Shown one piece after another: positions 45,837-55,749 of a stretch of DNA of 64,000 nt. Position numbers and translations under genes: made by a program. The notes under the pieces were generated by a model. The model searched no databases, had not been told where the DNA came from, and was given only the letters and a program-made list of their open reading frames with translations. Origin of the DNA: Eustoma russellianum (lineage: Eukaryota; Streptophyta; Magnoliopsida; Gentianales; Gentianaceae); assembly GCA_036186865.1 (NCBI GenBank), contig AP025055.1:4657355-4721354 (forward strand). The letters are read 5' to 3'. Each line of letters opens with the position of its first letter. The first letter of the stretch is position 1.

Positions 45837-46985
45837 GTTGGAAAATTTGGCTCGATATGGTACCAAACATGAACAAGAGATATTCAAATGAAATCTCTTT
45901 ATGACATGAATTTGACGTTCAATAATATGACTAATAACATCATACAACGGGGGTCTGGTATTTGAAGAATATGGATGAATTTAGTGACAATAAACATATG
46001 CAACCAGCAACTATGTGATAGTCAAAGATGCTGGAATAAAGAAATCAACAATATTATGACGCTTGACAGAAGGACAAATAGAAGAATAAAGCCGAGACGA
46101 GACTCGAGATGTCTCTGAACTTAAAGCAATTTTGCCTTCACCATTGAGCAAGGTGAACTTCAGACAAATGCTTCCCAGCATATAACGGCTTACTTCCTTT
46201 TGGTTGCTCTCCAAGAGAAAGTTTGAACTTGCCCTTAGAAGTGATTGTTGTTAGAGGAAGGAAGAGAAGAAGGGGAGAGGATAAATTTCCTGCAGAAATT
46301 CTCTAAGGTTTCATCACCTTCAAGTGGTTTTTTTCCATCTCTCTCTTTAACATGTCAAAGCGTTCTTTTTATAGGCTTCAAGTGGTTAATCAACACCTTA
46401 AAGACACATTTCTGCAGAGAATTTAACCTCCAAGTTGGTTGGTAATCGTTGGTTATCATTCTAATTGAAAGGAGATGTCATTTGGAGGAGAAGATGCATC
46501 TTTTGTGAACAGTCGGGTCACATTAGGCGCCTAATGTCACTTCGAACGACTGTACAAAATGACATCGAACGACTGTACAAAATGACATAGGAGCTTCATG
46601 TGACATCGAACAACCCATTAGGCGCCTAATGTCACTTCGAACGACTGTACAAAATGACATTAGGCGCTTCATGTGACATTGAACGACTGTACAAAATCAC
46701 ATTAGGCGCTTCATGTGACATTGAACGCCTACAAGGCGTTCGAAGTGTTCTGGAAGTGTCCCCGAACACTTCGAACGTCACATGAGGCGCTTCAAGTGTT
46801 CTGGAAGTGTTCCAGAACACTTCGAACGCCTATATTAGGCGCTTAAAGTGTTTGGAACACCCCCATTTCCTTCCATTGTACATAAAACACTCCAAACTTC
46901 ATCCAATCTCCTATCAAAAGGTTACATAACATTATACAAGGTTGGATCACAAGATTTAAAGTACTTTTAAGTACTTTTTCCAACA
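45836..46985 (-). repeat. LTR of the LARD-like element (5' LTR)
   Basis: Same length and sequence as the copy at 41510 as far as I can compare. Confidence 0.92.
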
Positions 46986-47509
46986 GTAAGCTCTGGCGGC
47001 TTCTTCAGCGGTGTTGAAGGTTCCAAGCCAAACTCTCATTCCTTTTCTGAGGTTTCCAATCTCAGCTGTCCATTTTCCCCAAGGTCTCTGTCTTATTCTC
47101 ATGTACATGTTTTTATTCTTGCGCTTTGGCTGGGGGCTCTTGGATGTTTCATCCTTTACTATACGTGAAAACAAGTTTCTCTGAGCATTGGATATCAAAG
47201 CAGCGAGGGAAAAAGAAAATGAATTGAGAATTAAACCAATCATTTACACTAATAGATTAGAAAGAGAAAAAGAGAACAACAAAAAGTTTCCAATACAGCA
47301 GGGCAAGATCGCTGAGTAGGCTTGAGAGTTGTAGCTAGACTATTTTCACATGAAGCCGCTTCGAAGGATGAGAAGCACAGAAGTTTCGTGAAAGTTTTCA
47401 GATGATTGTAAACTTTTGTTGATGAAGGTGGGATTTAATACCCATTTTATTGGTTCAATGCATTTTCCAGTGGAATTCGGAATTTGCTGAGTGCGGGAGT
47501 TTCCAAAAC

Positions 47510-47763
47510 ATGATTTTTGTTGAGTGGGGGAGGAAAGGTTTGTTAGAGAAGAAGTAAATCCGGCGTGTCAAACATATTACATCAAAAAAATATATATTAA
47601 AAGATTGTTTTTTTAAATGTTTTACCGCTAGCACCAGGTCACCAGCCGGTGACTGGCTGTAAGTGAGCTATTATCGACAAAGACTGGCTGTTAAGTGAGT
47701 TTTATTAATGTTAGACTGCTAACTGAGTAACACGAGACGTTAGGCTAATAAGTGGATTCCTTC
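47510..47763. repeat. right terminal inverted repeat of the ERF element
   Basis: 254 bp, inverted partner of the left arm, with scattered mismatches. Confidence 0.88.
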
Positions 47764-47909
47764 CATTTGATGGCGAGGGCCAAGTTTGAATGCAAAACTT
47801 CGCTCTGTGTGTTTTGGGATGACAAGAGTTATTTTGAGGCTCTCTTATGGTTGATTAATAAGATATGCAGTGTTAAATGTCTCAAAATGAGTTGTTTAAA
47901 CGGCTATAA

Positions 47910-48065
47910 ATATGCATGAAAGGTACCAAAATGTCGGGATGAGATCTCTTCACCCCTTTTTCCCCATCCTCTTTCTCACCGCCTGCTATAAATATGCATG
48001 AAAAGTACCAAAATGTCGGGATGAGATCTCCTCACCCCTTTTCCCCTCATCCTCTTTCTCATCGC
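47910..48065. repeat. ~70-bp direct duplication overlapping a foldback element
   Basis: CTATAAATATGCATGAAA(A)GGTACCAAAATGTCGGGATG...TCTTTCTCACCGCC occurs at about 47910-47985 and again at 47986-48065, so the left arm of the foldback element is present twice. Confidence 0.75.
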
Positions 48066-48202
48066 CCGCCAAGTGGCAGCAGAGAAAGATAGTGAGGTTA
48101 GATGAGGAGGTGTGGAGGAAGAGGCGTATGAGGAGAGATGGATGACAAGTGACGGACAGTGAGGAGGGAGGTGAGAGAAAAAGAGGTGAGGAGATCTCAT
48201 CC
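48017..48202. mobile_element. ~185-bp foldback MITE, copy 1
   Basis: CGGGATGAGATCTCCTCACC at the left is the inverse of GGTGAGGAGATCTCATCC at the right. Flanked by a 9-bp duplication CCAAAATGT (48008-48016 and 48203-48211). Confidence 0.82.
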
Positions 48203-48464
48203 CCAAAATGTATACGTCCCTCTGGTTGCGAGGGTTAGAGGCTCTTCTAGTTGTCTAATAAAATACATGGTATTAAAAGAGAGATTTTATATTGATCCGA
48301 AAACAAAAAAAAACAAATTGTGTCGCAATAATATAATGTTACATAAAAATTTACATATAAAAAATGAGGGTAGTTTTTTTATAAAAAAAATGGGGTAGTT
48401 ATGTTGTGTCTGTAGATTCGATGCGCCTAATATGGAGTCCAAACCCAATAAAATGTTTGCATGT

Positions 48465-49488
48465 TGATGAACCAAAATAAACTACCTGTTAGTCAACAAC
48501 AGTCAACGTCAGATTTTAGGCATAAAAGTGTTAAAGTCCCGCAGGTCGGCACGAAAGCACTGCTGCTCGGCCAAATTGCACTTCGGTTGTATTTTTAAAA
48601 CTGCACCTCGGCCTCCGGACTAACCTGAGATAGCTAAAGCGGACTCACCTACCACTTCTGCTTCAGCTCAGCCACATAGCCGAGACGAACTGATACTTAT
48701 TAATACATGAAGAAATGTTGAAGTATAACGCTACAAAAGGATTCATCTCAGTCCGGCAAGGTTATATGCTTACCAATGATTCATCTCGGCTCGGCAAAGA
48801 CATGTTTACAATCAGCCTCAGCAGAATATCCAACTCGGCCTCGGCCACGTACCGGCTCGGCCAAATAATGCAAAGAACTATCAGATAAGATCAAGGAAAG
48901 ATATTGTCCATTATGCTCTGGGACCCACTTAGCGGCTCTGCAGAATACTTTCCAGATGTCAAGCAGTGGTTGGCTCAATATAAAACCATCATTACAAGCC
49001 GACCTACGTAACAGCTACGAACTCAGGCTTTTGTCCCATCACACTGCAACTCTGTAGCAGATTAGACCACCATCTCAGATACATCATCGTCCCATCACTT
49101 GGCAAGGGGGCAGACCTCCTCTTTTTCCAGTATAAATACCCCTCAACTCACAACAGGGGGAAAGTGGGGGAGAACAACTGGACCATGACATCCAGAACTC
49201 CATCTCGGCCACGACGCAAAACTCACAAACTCAGTGAGATATTATTCAGGTTTCTCCAAGCCTTTATATTCCAGCATGAATTGCATGAATAAACACCCAA
49301 ACTGACTTGAGCGTCGGAGGGTTTTTCCCGGGGCCAACCCCCCGGGACCTCTGAACTGTGCTTCTTTGTGCAGGATTTTTGGCGCTATTCTAGCTACACA
49401 CTTTCGATCCCAGTTAACAACTCTTCAAGTTAACTGACGAATCTGTTTCGAGGTCATCTAGACCCTTGGTGAAGATCCGGCTTCATCA
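48465..49488 (+). repeat. LTR 1 of the array
   Basis: TGATGAACCAAAATAAAC...GGCTTCATCA; plus-strand TATAAATACCCC box near 49132. Confidence 0.9.
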
Positions 49489-49514
49489 TTTGGCGCTAGA
49501 AGGAGGGCCTCCTT

Positions 49515-49795
49515 TATGAATCTCTCATAGAGCAAGTCGAAGACAAATACTTGCATAACTATGAATCTCTCATAGAGCAAGTCGAAGATCAAATACTTGC
49601 ATAACTATGAATCTCTCATAGAGCAAGTCGAAGACAAATACTTGCATAACTATGAATCTCTCATAGAGCAAGTCGAAGACAAATACTTGCATAACTATGA
49701 ATCTCTCATAGAGCAAGTCGAAGACAAATACTTGCATAACTATGAATCTCTCATAGAGCAAGTCGAAGAACAAATACTTGCATAACTATGAAAAT
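49515..49795 (+). repeat. 45-bp tandem array, internal region 1 (about 6 units)
   Basis: Unit TATGAATCTCTCATAGAGCA + AGTCGAAGACAAATACTTGC + ATAAC. The period is a multiple of three, so both strands stay open. The plus frame reads HNYESLIEQVEDKYL per unit. Further single units at 49855-49935. Confidence 0.92.
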
Positions 49796-50116
49796 AGAGC
49801 AAATAAAACTTCGCAGTACCTGCTGAAGAGAGATGTTTGTGAACTAATAACATAGAGCAAGTTGAAGACAAATACTTGCATGACTATGAATCTCTCATAG
49901 AGCAAGTCGAAGACAAATACTTGCATAACTATTGAAATAGAGCAAACAAAACTTCGCAGTACCTGCTGAAGAGAGAGATGTTTGCAAACTATTGACATAG
50001 AGCGAGTTGAAGATAAATATTTGCACAAAGCAAATGAAGATGGGACTTCGCAATGCGGAAGATCAAATGTTTGCAAACTATGAAAGTAGAGCAAATAAAA
50101 CCTCACAACACTTCTG

Positions 50117-50470
50117 GGAGCAGAATTTCCCTATATTTCACCTCGGCAGGTCTGAGAAGGTTGAGCGACACTCAACATCTGGGGGCAGAATTCCCTATAT
50201 TTCATCTCGGTACGTCTTAGAAGGATGGGCAAGTCCCCACTTCTGGAAGTAGAATTTCCCTATATTTCACCTCGGCAGGTCTGAGAAGGTTGAGCGATAC
50301 TCAACTTCTGGGAGCAGAATTTCCCTATATTTCACCTCGCCATGTCTGAGAAAGTTGAACGATACTCAACATCTGGGGGCAGAATTCCCTATATTTCATC
50401 TCGGCACATCTGAGAAGGATGGACAAGTCCCCACATCTGGGGGCAAAATTCCCTATATTTCACCTCGGCC
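50117..50470 (+). repeat. ~68-bp tandem repeats, internal region 1
   Basis: About five copies of a unit with CAGAATTTCCCTATATTTCA then CCTCGGCAGGTCTGAGAAGG. A second array at 52706-53060 occupies the same place in internal region 2. Confidence 0.85.
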
Positions 50471-50864
50471 AACATACTTCAGATATATTTGGCTAAAAAA
50501 CTTGGATTACTACTATCATTCAGATCAGAGCTCAGCAAAGGTTTATTAACGCCGACATGAGAACTCGGCGACAATAAGTTTAAAGGAAAAACTTGATGAA
50601 AATGCTGGAAGCAGAAAAGGAGTTGTAAGTGCGCAGAACAAACCGGCCAGAGGTGGACACGTGCTAAAAAGACGGCCTAATTATGACTCTGATCAGCTCA
50701 ACCAAACACGTCATCAACGTTTCGTACTCTGTGCAGCCAGAAAATGTACAGAGCAGCCTAATCAGAGGTTGACACGTCATCACTGAAAGGACGACTCATT
50801 AAAATTTCTGAATCGATTAGTTTGCCCTCTCAGGTCAACTCGGCCAAACTAATCTGGGGGCAAA

Positions 50865-51878
50865 TGATGAACCAAAATAAACTACCAGTTAGTCAACAAC
50901 AGTCAACGTCAGATTTTAGGCATAAAAGTGTTAAAGTCCCGCAGGTCGGCACGAAAGCACTGCTGCTCGGCCAAATTGCACTTCGGTTGTATTTTTAAAA
51001 CTGCACCTCGACCTCCGGACTAACCTGAGATAGCTAAAGCAGACTCACCTACCACTTCTGGTTCAGCTCAGCCACATAGCCGAGACGAACTGATACTTAT
51101 TAATACATGAAGAAATGTTGAAGTATAACGCTACAAAAGGATTCATCTCAGCCCGGCAAGGTTATATGCTTACCAATGATTCATCTCGGCTCGGCAAAGA
51201 CATGTTTACAATCAGCCTCAGCAGAATATCCAACTCAGCCTCGGCCACGTACCGGCTCGGCCAAATAATGCAAAGAACTATCAGATAAGATCAAGGAAAG
51301 ATATTGTCCATTATGCTCTGGGACCACTTAGCGGCTCTGCAGAATACTTTCCAGATGTCAAGCAGTGGTTGGCTCAATACAAAGGCATCATTACAAGCCG
51401 ACCTACGTAACAGCTACGAACTCATGCTTTTGTCCCATCACACTGCAACTCTGTAGCAGATTAGACCGCCATCTCAGACACATCATCGTTCCATCACTTG
51501 GCAAGGGGGCAGACCTCCTCTTTTTCCAGTATAAATACCCCTCAACTCACAACAGGGGAGAAAGTGGGGGAGAACAACTGGACCATGACATCCAGAACTC
51601 CATCTCGGCCACGACGCAAAACTCACAAACTCAGTGAGATATTATTCAGGTTTCTCCAAGCCTTTATATTACAGCATGAATTGCATGAATAAACACCCAA
51701 ACTGACTTGAGCGTCGGATGGTTTTTCCGGGGGGTTGACCTCTGACCTGTGCTTCTTTGTGCAGGATTTTTGGCGCTATTCTAGCTACACACTTTCGATC
51801 CCAGTTAAGAACTCTTCAAATTAACTGACGAATCTGTTTCAAGGTCATCTAGACCCTTGGTGAAGATCCGGCTTCATC
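50865..51878 (+). repeat. LTR 2 of the array
   Basis: Close match to LTR 1 with point changes, a one-base loss at about 51325, and a short deletion near 51735 where LTR 1 has GGGCCAACCCCCC. Confidence 0.9.
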
Positions 51879-51905
51879 ATTTGGCGCTAGAAGGAGGGCC
51901 TCCTT

Positions 51906-52385
51906 TATGAATCTCTCATAGAGCAAGTCGAAGACAAATACTTGCATAACTATGAATCTCTCATAGAGCAAGTCGAACATCAAATACTTGCATAACTATG
52001 AATCTCTCATAGAGCAAGTCGAAGACAAATACTTGCATAACTATGAATCTCTCATAGAGCAAGTGGAAGACAAATACTTGCATAACTATGAATCTCTCAT
52101 AGAGCAAGTCGAAGACAAATACTTGCATAACTATGAATCTCTCATAGAGCATGTCGAAGACAAATACTTGCATAACTATGAATCTCTCATAGAGCAAGTC
52201 GAAGACAAATACTTGCATAACTATGAATCTCTCATAGAGCAAGTCGAATCTCTCATAGAGCAAGTCGAAGACAAATACTTGCATAACTATGAATCTCTCA
52301 TAGAGCAAGTCGAAGACAAATACTTGCATAACTATGAATCTCTCATAGAGCAAGTCAAAGAACAAATACTTGCATAACTATGAAA
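51906..52385 (+). repeat. 45-bp tandem array, internal region 2 (about 10 units)
   Basis: Same unit as in internal region 1, with one irregular short unit near 52240-52260 and further units at 52445-52530. The number of units differs from region 1. Confidence 0.92.
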
Positions 52386-52705
52386 ATAGAGCAAATAAAA
52401 CTTCGCAGTACCTGCTGAAGAGAGATGTTTGTGAAATAATAACATAGAGCAAGTCGAAGACAAATACTTGCATAACTATGAATCTCTCATAGAGCAAGTC
52501 GAAGACAAATACTTGCATAACTATTGAAATAGAGCAAACAAAACTTCGCAGTACCTGCTGAAGAGAGATGTTTGCAAACTATTGACATAGAGCGAGTTGA
52601 AGACAAATATTTGCACAAAGCAAATGAAGATGGGACTTCGCAATGCGGAAGATCAAATGTTTGCAAACTATGAAAGTAGAGCAAATAAAACCTCACAACA
52701 CTTCT

Positions 52706-53060
52706 GGGAGCAGAATTTCCCTATATTTCACCTCGGCAGGTCTGAGAAGGTTGAGCGATACTCAACATCTGGAGACAGAATTCCCTATATTTCATCTCGG
52801 TACGTCTGAGAAGGATGGGCAAGTCCCCACTTCTGGAAGTAGAATTTCCCTATATTTCACCTCGGCAGGTCTGAGAAGGTTGAGCGATACTCAACTTCTG
52901 GGAGCAGAATTTCCCTATATTTCACCTCGGCAGGTCTGAGAAGGTTGAACGATACTCAACATCTGGGGGCAGAATTCCCTATATTTCATCTCGGCACGTC
53001 TGAGAAGGATGGGCAAGTCCCCACATCTGGGGGCAAAATTCCCTATATTTCACCTCGGCC
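52706..53060 (+). repeat. ~68-bp tandem repeats, internal region 2
   Basis: Partner of the array at 50117-50470, same unit and order. Confidence 0.85.
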
Positions 53061-53468
53061 AACATACTTCGGATATATTTGGCTAAAAAACTTGGATTAC
53101 TACTATCATTCAGATCAGAGCTCAGCCAAGGTTTATTAAGGCCGACATGAGAACTCGGCGACAATAAGTTTAAAGGAAAAACTTGATGAAAATGCTGGAA
53201 GCAGAAAAGGAGTTGTAAGTGCGCAGAACAGATCAGTCAGAGGTGGACACGTGCTAAAAAGACGGCCTAATTATGACTCTGATCAGTTCGGGCTGATCAG
53301 CTCAGCCAAACACGTCATCAACGTTTCGTACTCTGTGCAGCCAGAAAATGTGCAGAACAGCCTAATCAGAGGTTGACACGTCATCATTGAAAGGACGACT
53401 CAATAAAATTTCTAAATCGATTAGTTTGCCCTCTCAGGTCAACTCGGCCAAACTAATCTGGGGGCAAA

Positions 53469-54491
53469 TGATGAACCAAAATAAACTACCTGTTAGTCAA
53501 CAACAGTCAACGTCAGATTTTAGGCATAAAAGTGTTAAAGTCCCGCAGGTCGGCACGAAAGCACTGCTGCTCGGCCAAATTGCACTTCGGTTGTATTTTT
53601 AAAACTGCACCTCGGCCTCCGGACTAACCTGAGATAGCTAAAGCGGACTCACCTACCACTTCTGGTTCAGCTCAGCCACATAGCCGAGACGAACTGATAC
53701 TTATTAATACATGAAGAAATGTTGAAGTATAACGCTACAAAAGGATTCATCTCAGCCCGGCAAGGTTATATGTTTACCAATGATTCATCTCGGCTCGGCA
53801 AAGACATGTTTACAATCAGCCTCAGCAGAATATCCTACTCGGCCTCGGCCACGGACCGGCTCGGCCAAAAAATGCAAAGAACTATCAGATAAGATCAAGG
53901 AAAGATATTGTCCATTATGCTCTGGGACCCACTTAGCGGCTCTGCAGAATACTTTCCAGATGTCAAGCAGTGGTTGGCTCAATATAAAACCATCATTACA
54001 AGCCGACCTACGTAACAGCTACGAACTCAGGCTTTTGTCCCATCACACTGCAACTCTGTAACGAATTAGACCGCCATCTCAGACACATATCGTCCCATCA
54101 CTTGGCAAGGGGGCATACCTCCTCTTTTTCCAGTATAAATACCCCTCAACTCACAACAGGGGGGAAGTGGGGGAGAACAACTGGACAATGACATCCAGAA
54201 CTCCATCTCGGCCACGACGCAAAACTCACAAACTCAGTGAGATATTATTCAGGTTTCTCCAAGCCTTTATATTCCAGCATGAATTGCATGAATAAACATT
54301 CAAACTGACTTGAGCGTCGGAGGGTTTTTTCCGGAGCCAACCCCCCGGGACCTCTGACCTGTGCTTCTTTGTGCAGGATTTTTGGCGCTATTCCAGCTAC
54401 ACACTTTCGATCCCAGTTAACAACTCTTCAAGTTAACTGACGAATCTGTTTTGAGGTCATCTAGACCCTTGGTGAAGATCCGGCTTCATCA
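53469..54491 (+). repeat. LTR 3 of the array
   Basis: Close match to LTR 1, keeping the CCAACCCCCCGGGAC segment missing from LTR 2. Confidence 0.9.
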
Positions 54492-54614
54492 TATATTCCC
54501 ACCAAATCTTTTGTGTTCGTGACATATGAGCATGCCAAGCAGATCGTATCCAGATTAGATGGTTGGTGATTACAAATTTATATAAATTTAAATATTTAAT
54601 TGGTTGAAAAATCA

Positions 54615-54823
54615 GTTTCTATTATAAGTCAATTGGAATATGATGAAATAAAGCAAAATGTCTCACTAAATTGGTTGCGCTTCTTATATTGTGAAGTAGC
54701 AGTTGATTGACGTAGTTTAACGCATCATTATGGGGCATCGGGAAACAATCTCTTTGTGTTCACATCCGACCTCCATACTCCGCCATAGGCGGAAACATCT
54801 AAGACAATAGGGTAATGTTGTTG
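54615..54823 (+). mobile_element. TTG-tailed SINE copy 6
   Basis: Internally shortened head (GTTTCTATTATAAGTCAATT then GGAATATGATGAAATAAAGC), standard body and TGTTGTTG tail. Flanked by TAATTGGTTGAAAAATCA (54597-54614) and TAATTGGTTGAAAATCA (54824-54840). Confidence 0.85.
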
Positions 54824-55045
54824 TAATTGGTTGAAAATCAATCAGTTATACTTGTTTTTGGAATTATTTCAAAATTTATCGGTGTTGAACGGAAAAAAAC
54901 AGAGTTTTCCGTATTAAAATATAAGACAAAGAGAAGGGGAGAAAAATACGAAAGAACATAAACATCGGGACAGTCGTCAAAGTCGACATGCGAGACAAAG
55001 AAAAGGATATTTGAAGCGATTCAGACAGCAACTTGAATTAGACAC

Positions 55046-55230
55046 GGGATGAGATCTCCTCACCGAGCGATGAGTCACCGCGCGGCTCAGGACGCGACAC
55101 GTGGCAGCAGTAGGAGGTGGTGAGGCTGGATGAGGGTTACCCTCACCCAGCCTCAGCACCCCCACTTTTTGCCACGTGTCGCGCGGTCACGCATGCGGTG
55201 AGGGAGGAGCGGTGAGGGGATCCTATCCCG
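55046..55230. mobile_element. ~185-bp foldback MITE, copy 2
   Basis: Arms GGGATGAGATCTCCTCACCG and GGTGAGGGGATCCTATCCCG (right end), with inner paired blocks CGCGACACGTGGCA/TGCCACGTGTCGCG and GGATGAGGGT/ACCCTCACCC. Flanked by TTAGACAC at 55038-55045 and 55231-55238. Confidence 0.85.
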
Positions 55231-55273
55231 TTAGACACACCCCCACACCCCACCCCTTCTCAATACTTAAATG

Positions 55274-55457
55274 GGGTTGGGATCTCCTCACCGCGCGGTG
55301 AGTCACCGCGCGGTCCACAGCGCGACACGTGGCACCAGGTGGGGGCGGTGAGGTTGGATGAGGGTAACCCTCATCTAGTCTCACCACCCTCCCCTGTTGC
55401 CACGTGTCACGCGGTGACGCGTGCGGTGAGGGAGTGGGGGTGAGGAGATTTGAACCC
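55274..55457. mobile_element. ~185-bp foldback MITE, copy 3
   Basis: Same structure as copy 2 (GGGATCTCCTCACCGCGCGG on the left, GGTGAGGAGATTTGAACCC on the right). Flanked by a perfect 9-bp ACTTAAATG (55265-55273 and 55458-55466). Confidence 0.87.
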
Positions 55458-55488
55458 ACTTAAATGATGCCGTTTGTAGTTTATTGGG

Positions 55489-55640
55489 GATGAGATCTAA
55501 TGCTTCTCATTTCCTTCCCCCTATGTATTACCGTACGACACGTGATGAGGCTAGATACAGATGACCTCCTCTAGCGTCATCCGTATCTAGCCTCACCACG
55601 CACTTCTACTGTCACATGTCGCGCTGTGACGCGTGGTTGA
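55489..55640. mobile_element. foldback MITE, copy 4, degenerate
   Basis: GGGGATGAGATCTAATGC at the left, and paired blocks GAGGCTAGATACAGATGAC and GTCATCCGTATCTAGCCTC around the centre. Right end poorly defined; no target duplication. Confidence 0.6.
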
Positions 55641-55749
55641 GGAGTTTGCGTTGACTAACTATTTGTATAACGATTCAATTTTGTAAACATATTTCTAAAC
55701 AGAAGTAGTCCTCCTATGTTGATCAATACATTGTTTTTTGCAACCAGAT

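Larger units (their letters stand above)
41510..46985 (-). mobile_element. non-autonomous LTR retrotransposon (LARD-like) inserted in the AP2 domain
   Basis: Two 1150-bp LTRs (41510-42659 and 45836-46985) that appear identical by eye. Perfect GTAAG target duplication (41505-41509 and 46986-46990). Direction is minus: the LTR TATA box (CCTATAAAAAG, about 42050) reads that way, and a purine tract GTGGGGGAT (42668-42660) lies just upstream of the minus-strand start of the left LTR. The 3.2-kb interior has no gag, protease, RT or integrase, only short ORFs and repeats. No standard initiator-Met PBS follows the right LTR. Confidence 0.92.
41232..47243 (-). pseudogene. AP2/ERF transcription factor gene split by an LTR retrotransposon
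   Basis: N-terminal part 47243-46986 and C-terminal part 41509-41232. Without the LTR element and one TSD copy the frame is open for 176 aa. The AP2 DNA-binding domain reads YMRIRQRPWGKWTAEIGNL, RKGMRVWLGTFNTAEEAARAY, then beyond the insertion DGEARKIRGKKANLNFP. ERFs bind GCC-box promoters. TFNTAEEAARAYD.EARKIRGKKA resembles group VII, but the MCGGAI N-terminus of that group is absent: the start here is MIGLILNSFSFS. The last residues NDFC and the TGA come from the transposon arm. As it stands the protein would stop inside the LTR and lack half the AP2 domain. Confidence 0.88.
40928..47763 (-). mobile_element. Pack-MULE-like element carrying an AP2/ERF gene copy
   Basis: Long terminal inverted repeats: 40928-41245 and 47510-47763. 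Termini GGGGAATCTCACTTATTAGC and (complement of right end) GAAGGAATCCACTTATTAGC. Flanked by a perfect 9-bp duplication CATTTGATG (40919-40927 and 47764-47772), the Mutator signature. Interior is one ERF gene in minus orientation with its upstream region and no transposase. Removing the 5476-bp LTR element and one TSD copy leaves an original element of about 1355 bp. Confidence 0.9.
48465..54491 (+). mobile_element. tandem non-autonomous LTR element: LTR-internal-LTR-internal-LTR
   Basis: Three LTRs of about 1 kb (48465-49488, 50865-51878, 53469-54491) in direct order with two internal regions (1376 and 1590 bp). Each internal region starts TTTGGCGCTAGAAGGAGGG, a candidate primer site, and ends with purine tract CTGGGGGCAAA before TGATGAACC, so the direction is plus. 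No gag or pol. The outer flanks CATGT and TATAT are not a clean TSD. Such arrays arise by unequal recombination between LTRs. Confidence 0.9.

Noticed and set aside
49570..52365. Minus-strand ORFs made of repeated FDLLYERFIVMQVFV units
   Set aside because: They are the complement of the 45-bp tandem array, whose period is a multiple of three; hydrophobic appearance is a by-product, with no start context or domain.
49515..52385. CRISPR-like regular repeats
   Set aside because: Units are contiguous with no unique spacers and the DNA is a plant nuclear genome; this is a minisatellite.
48460..54496. CATGT/TATAT as a target duplication of the tandem LTR array
   Set aside because: Only three of five bases agree; not distinguishable from chance.
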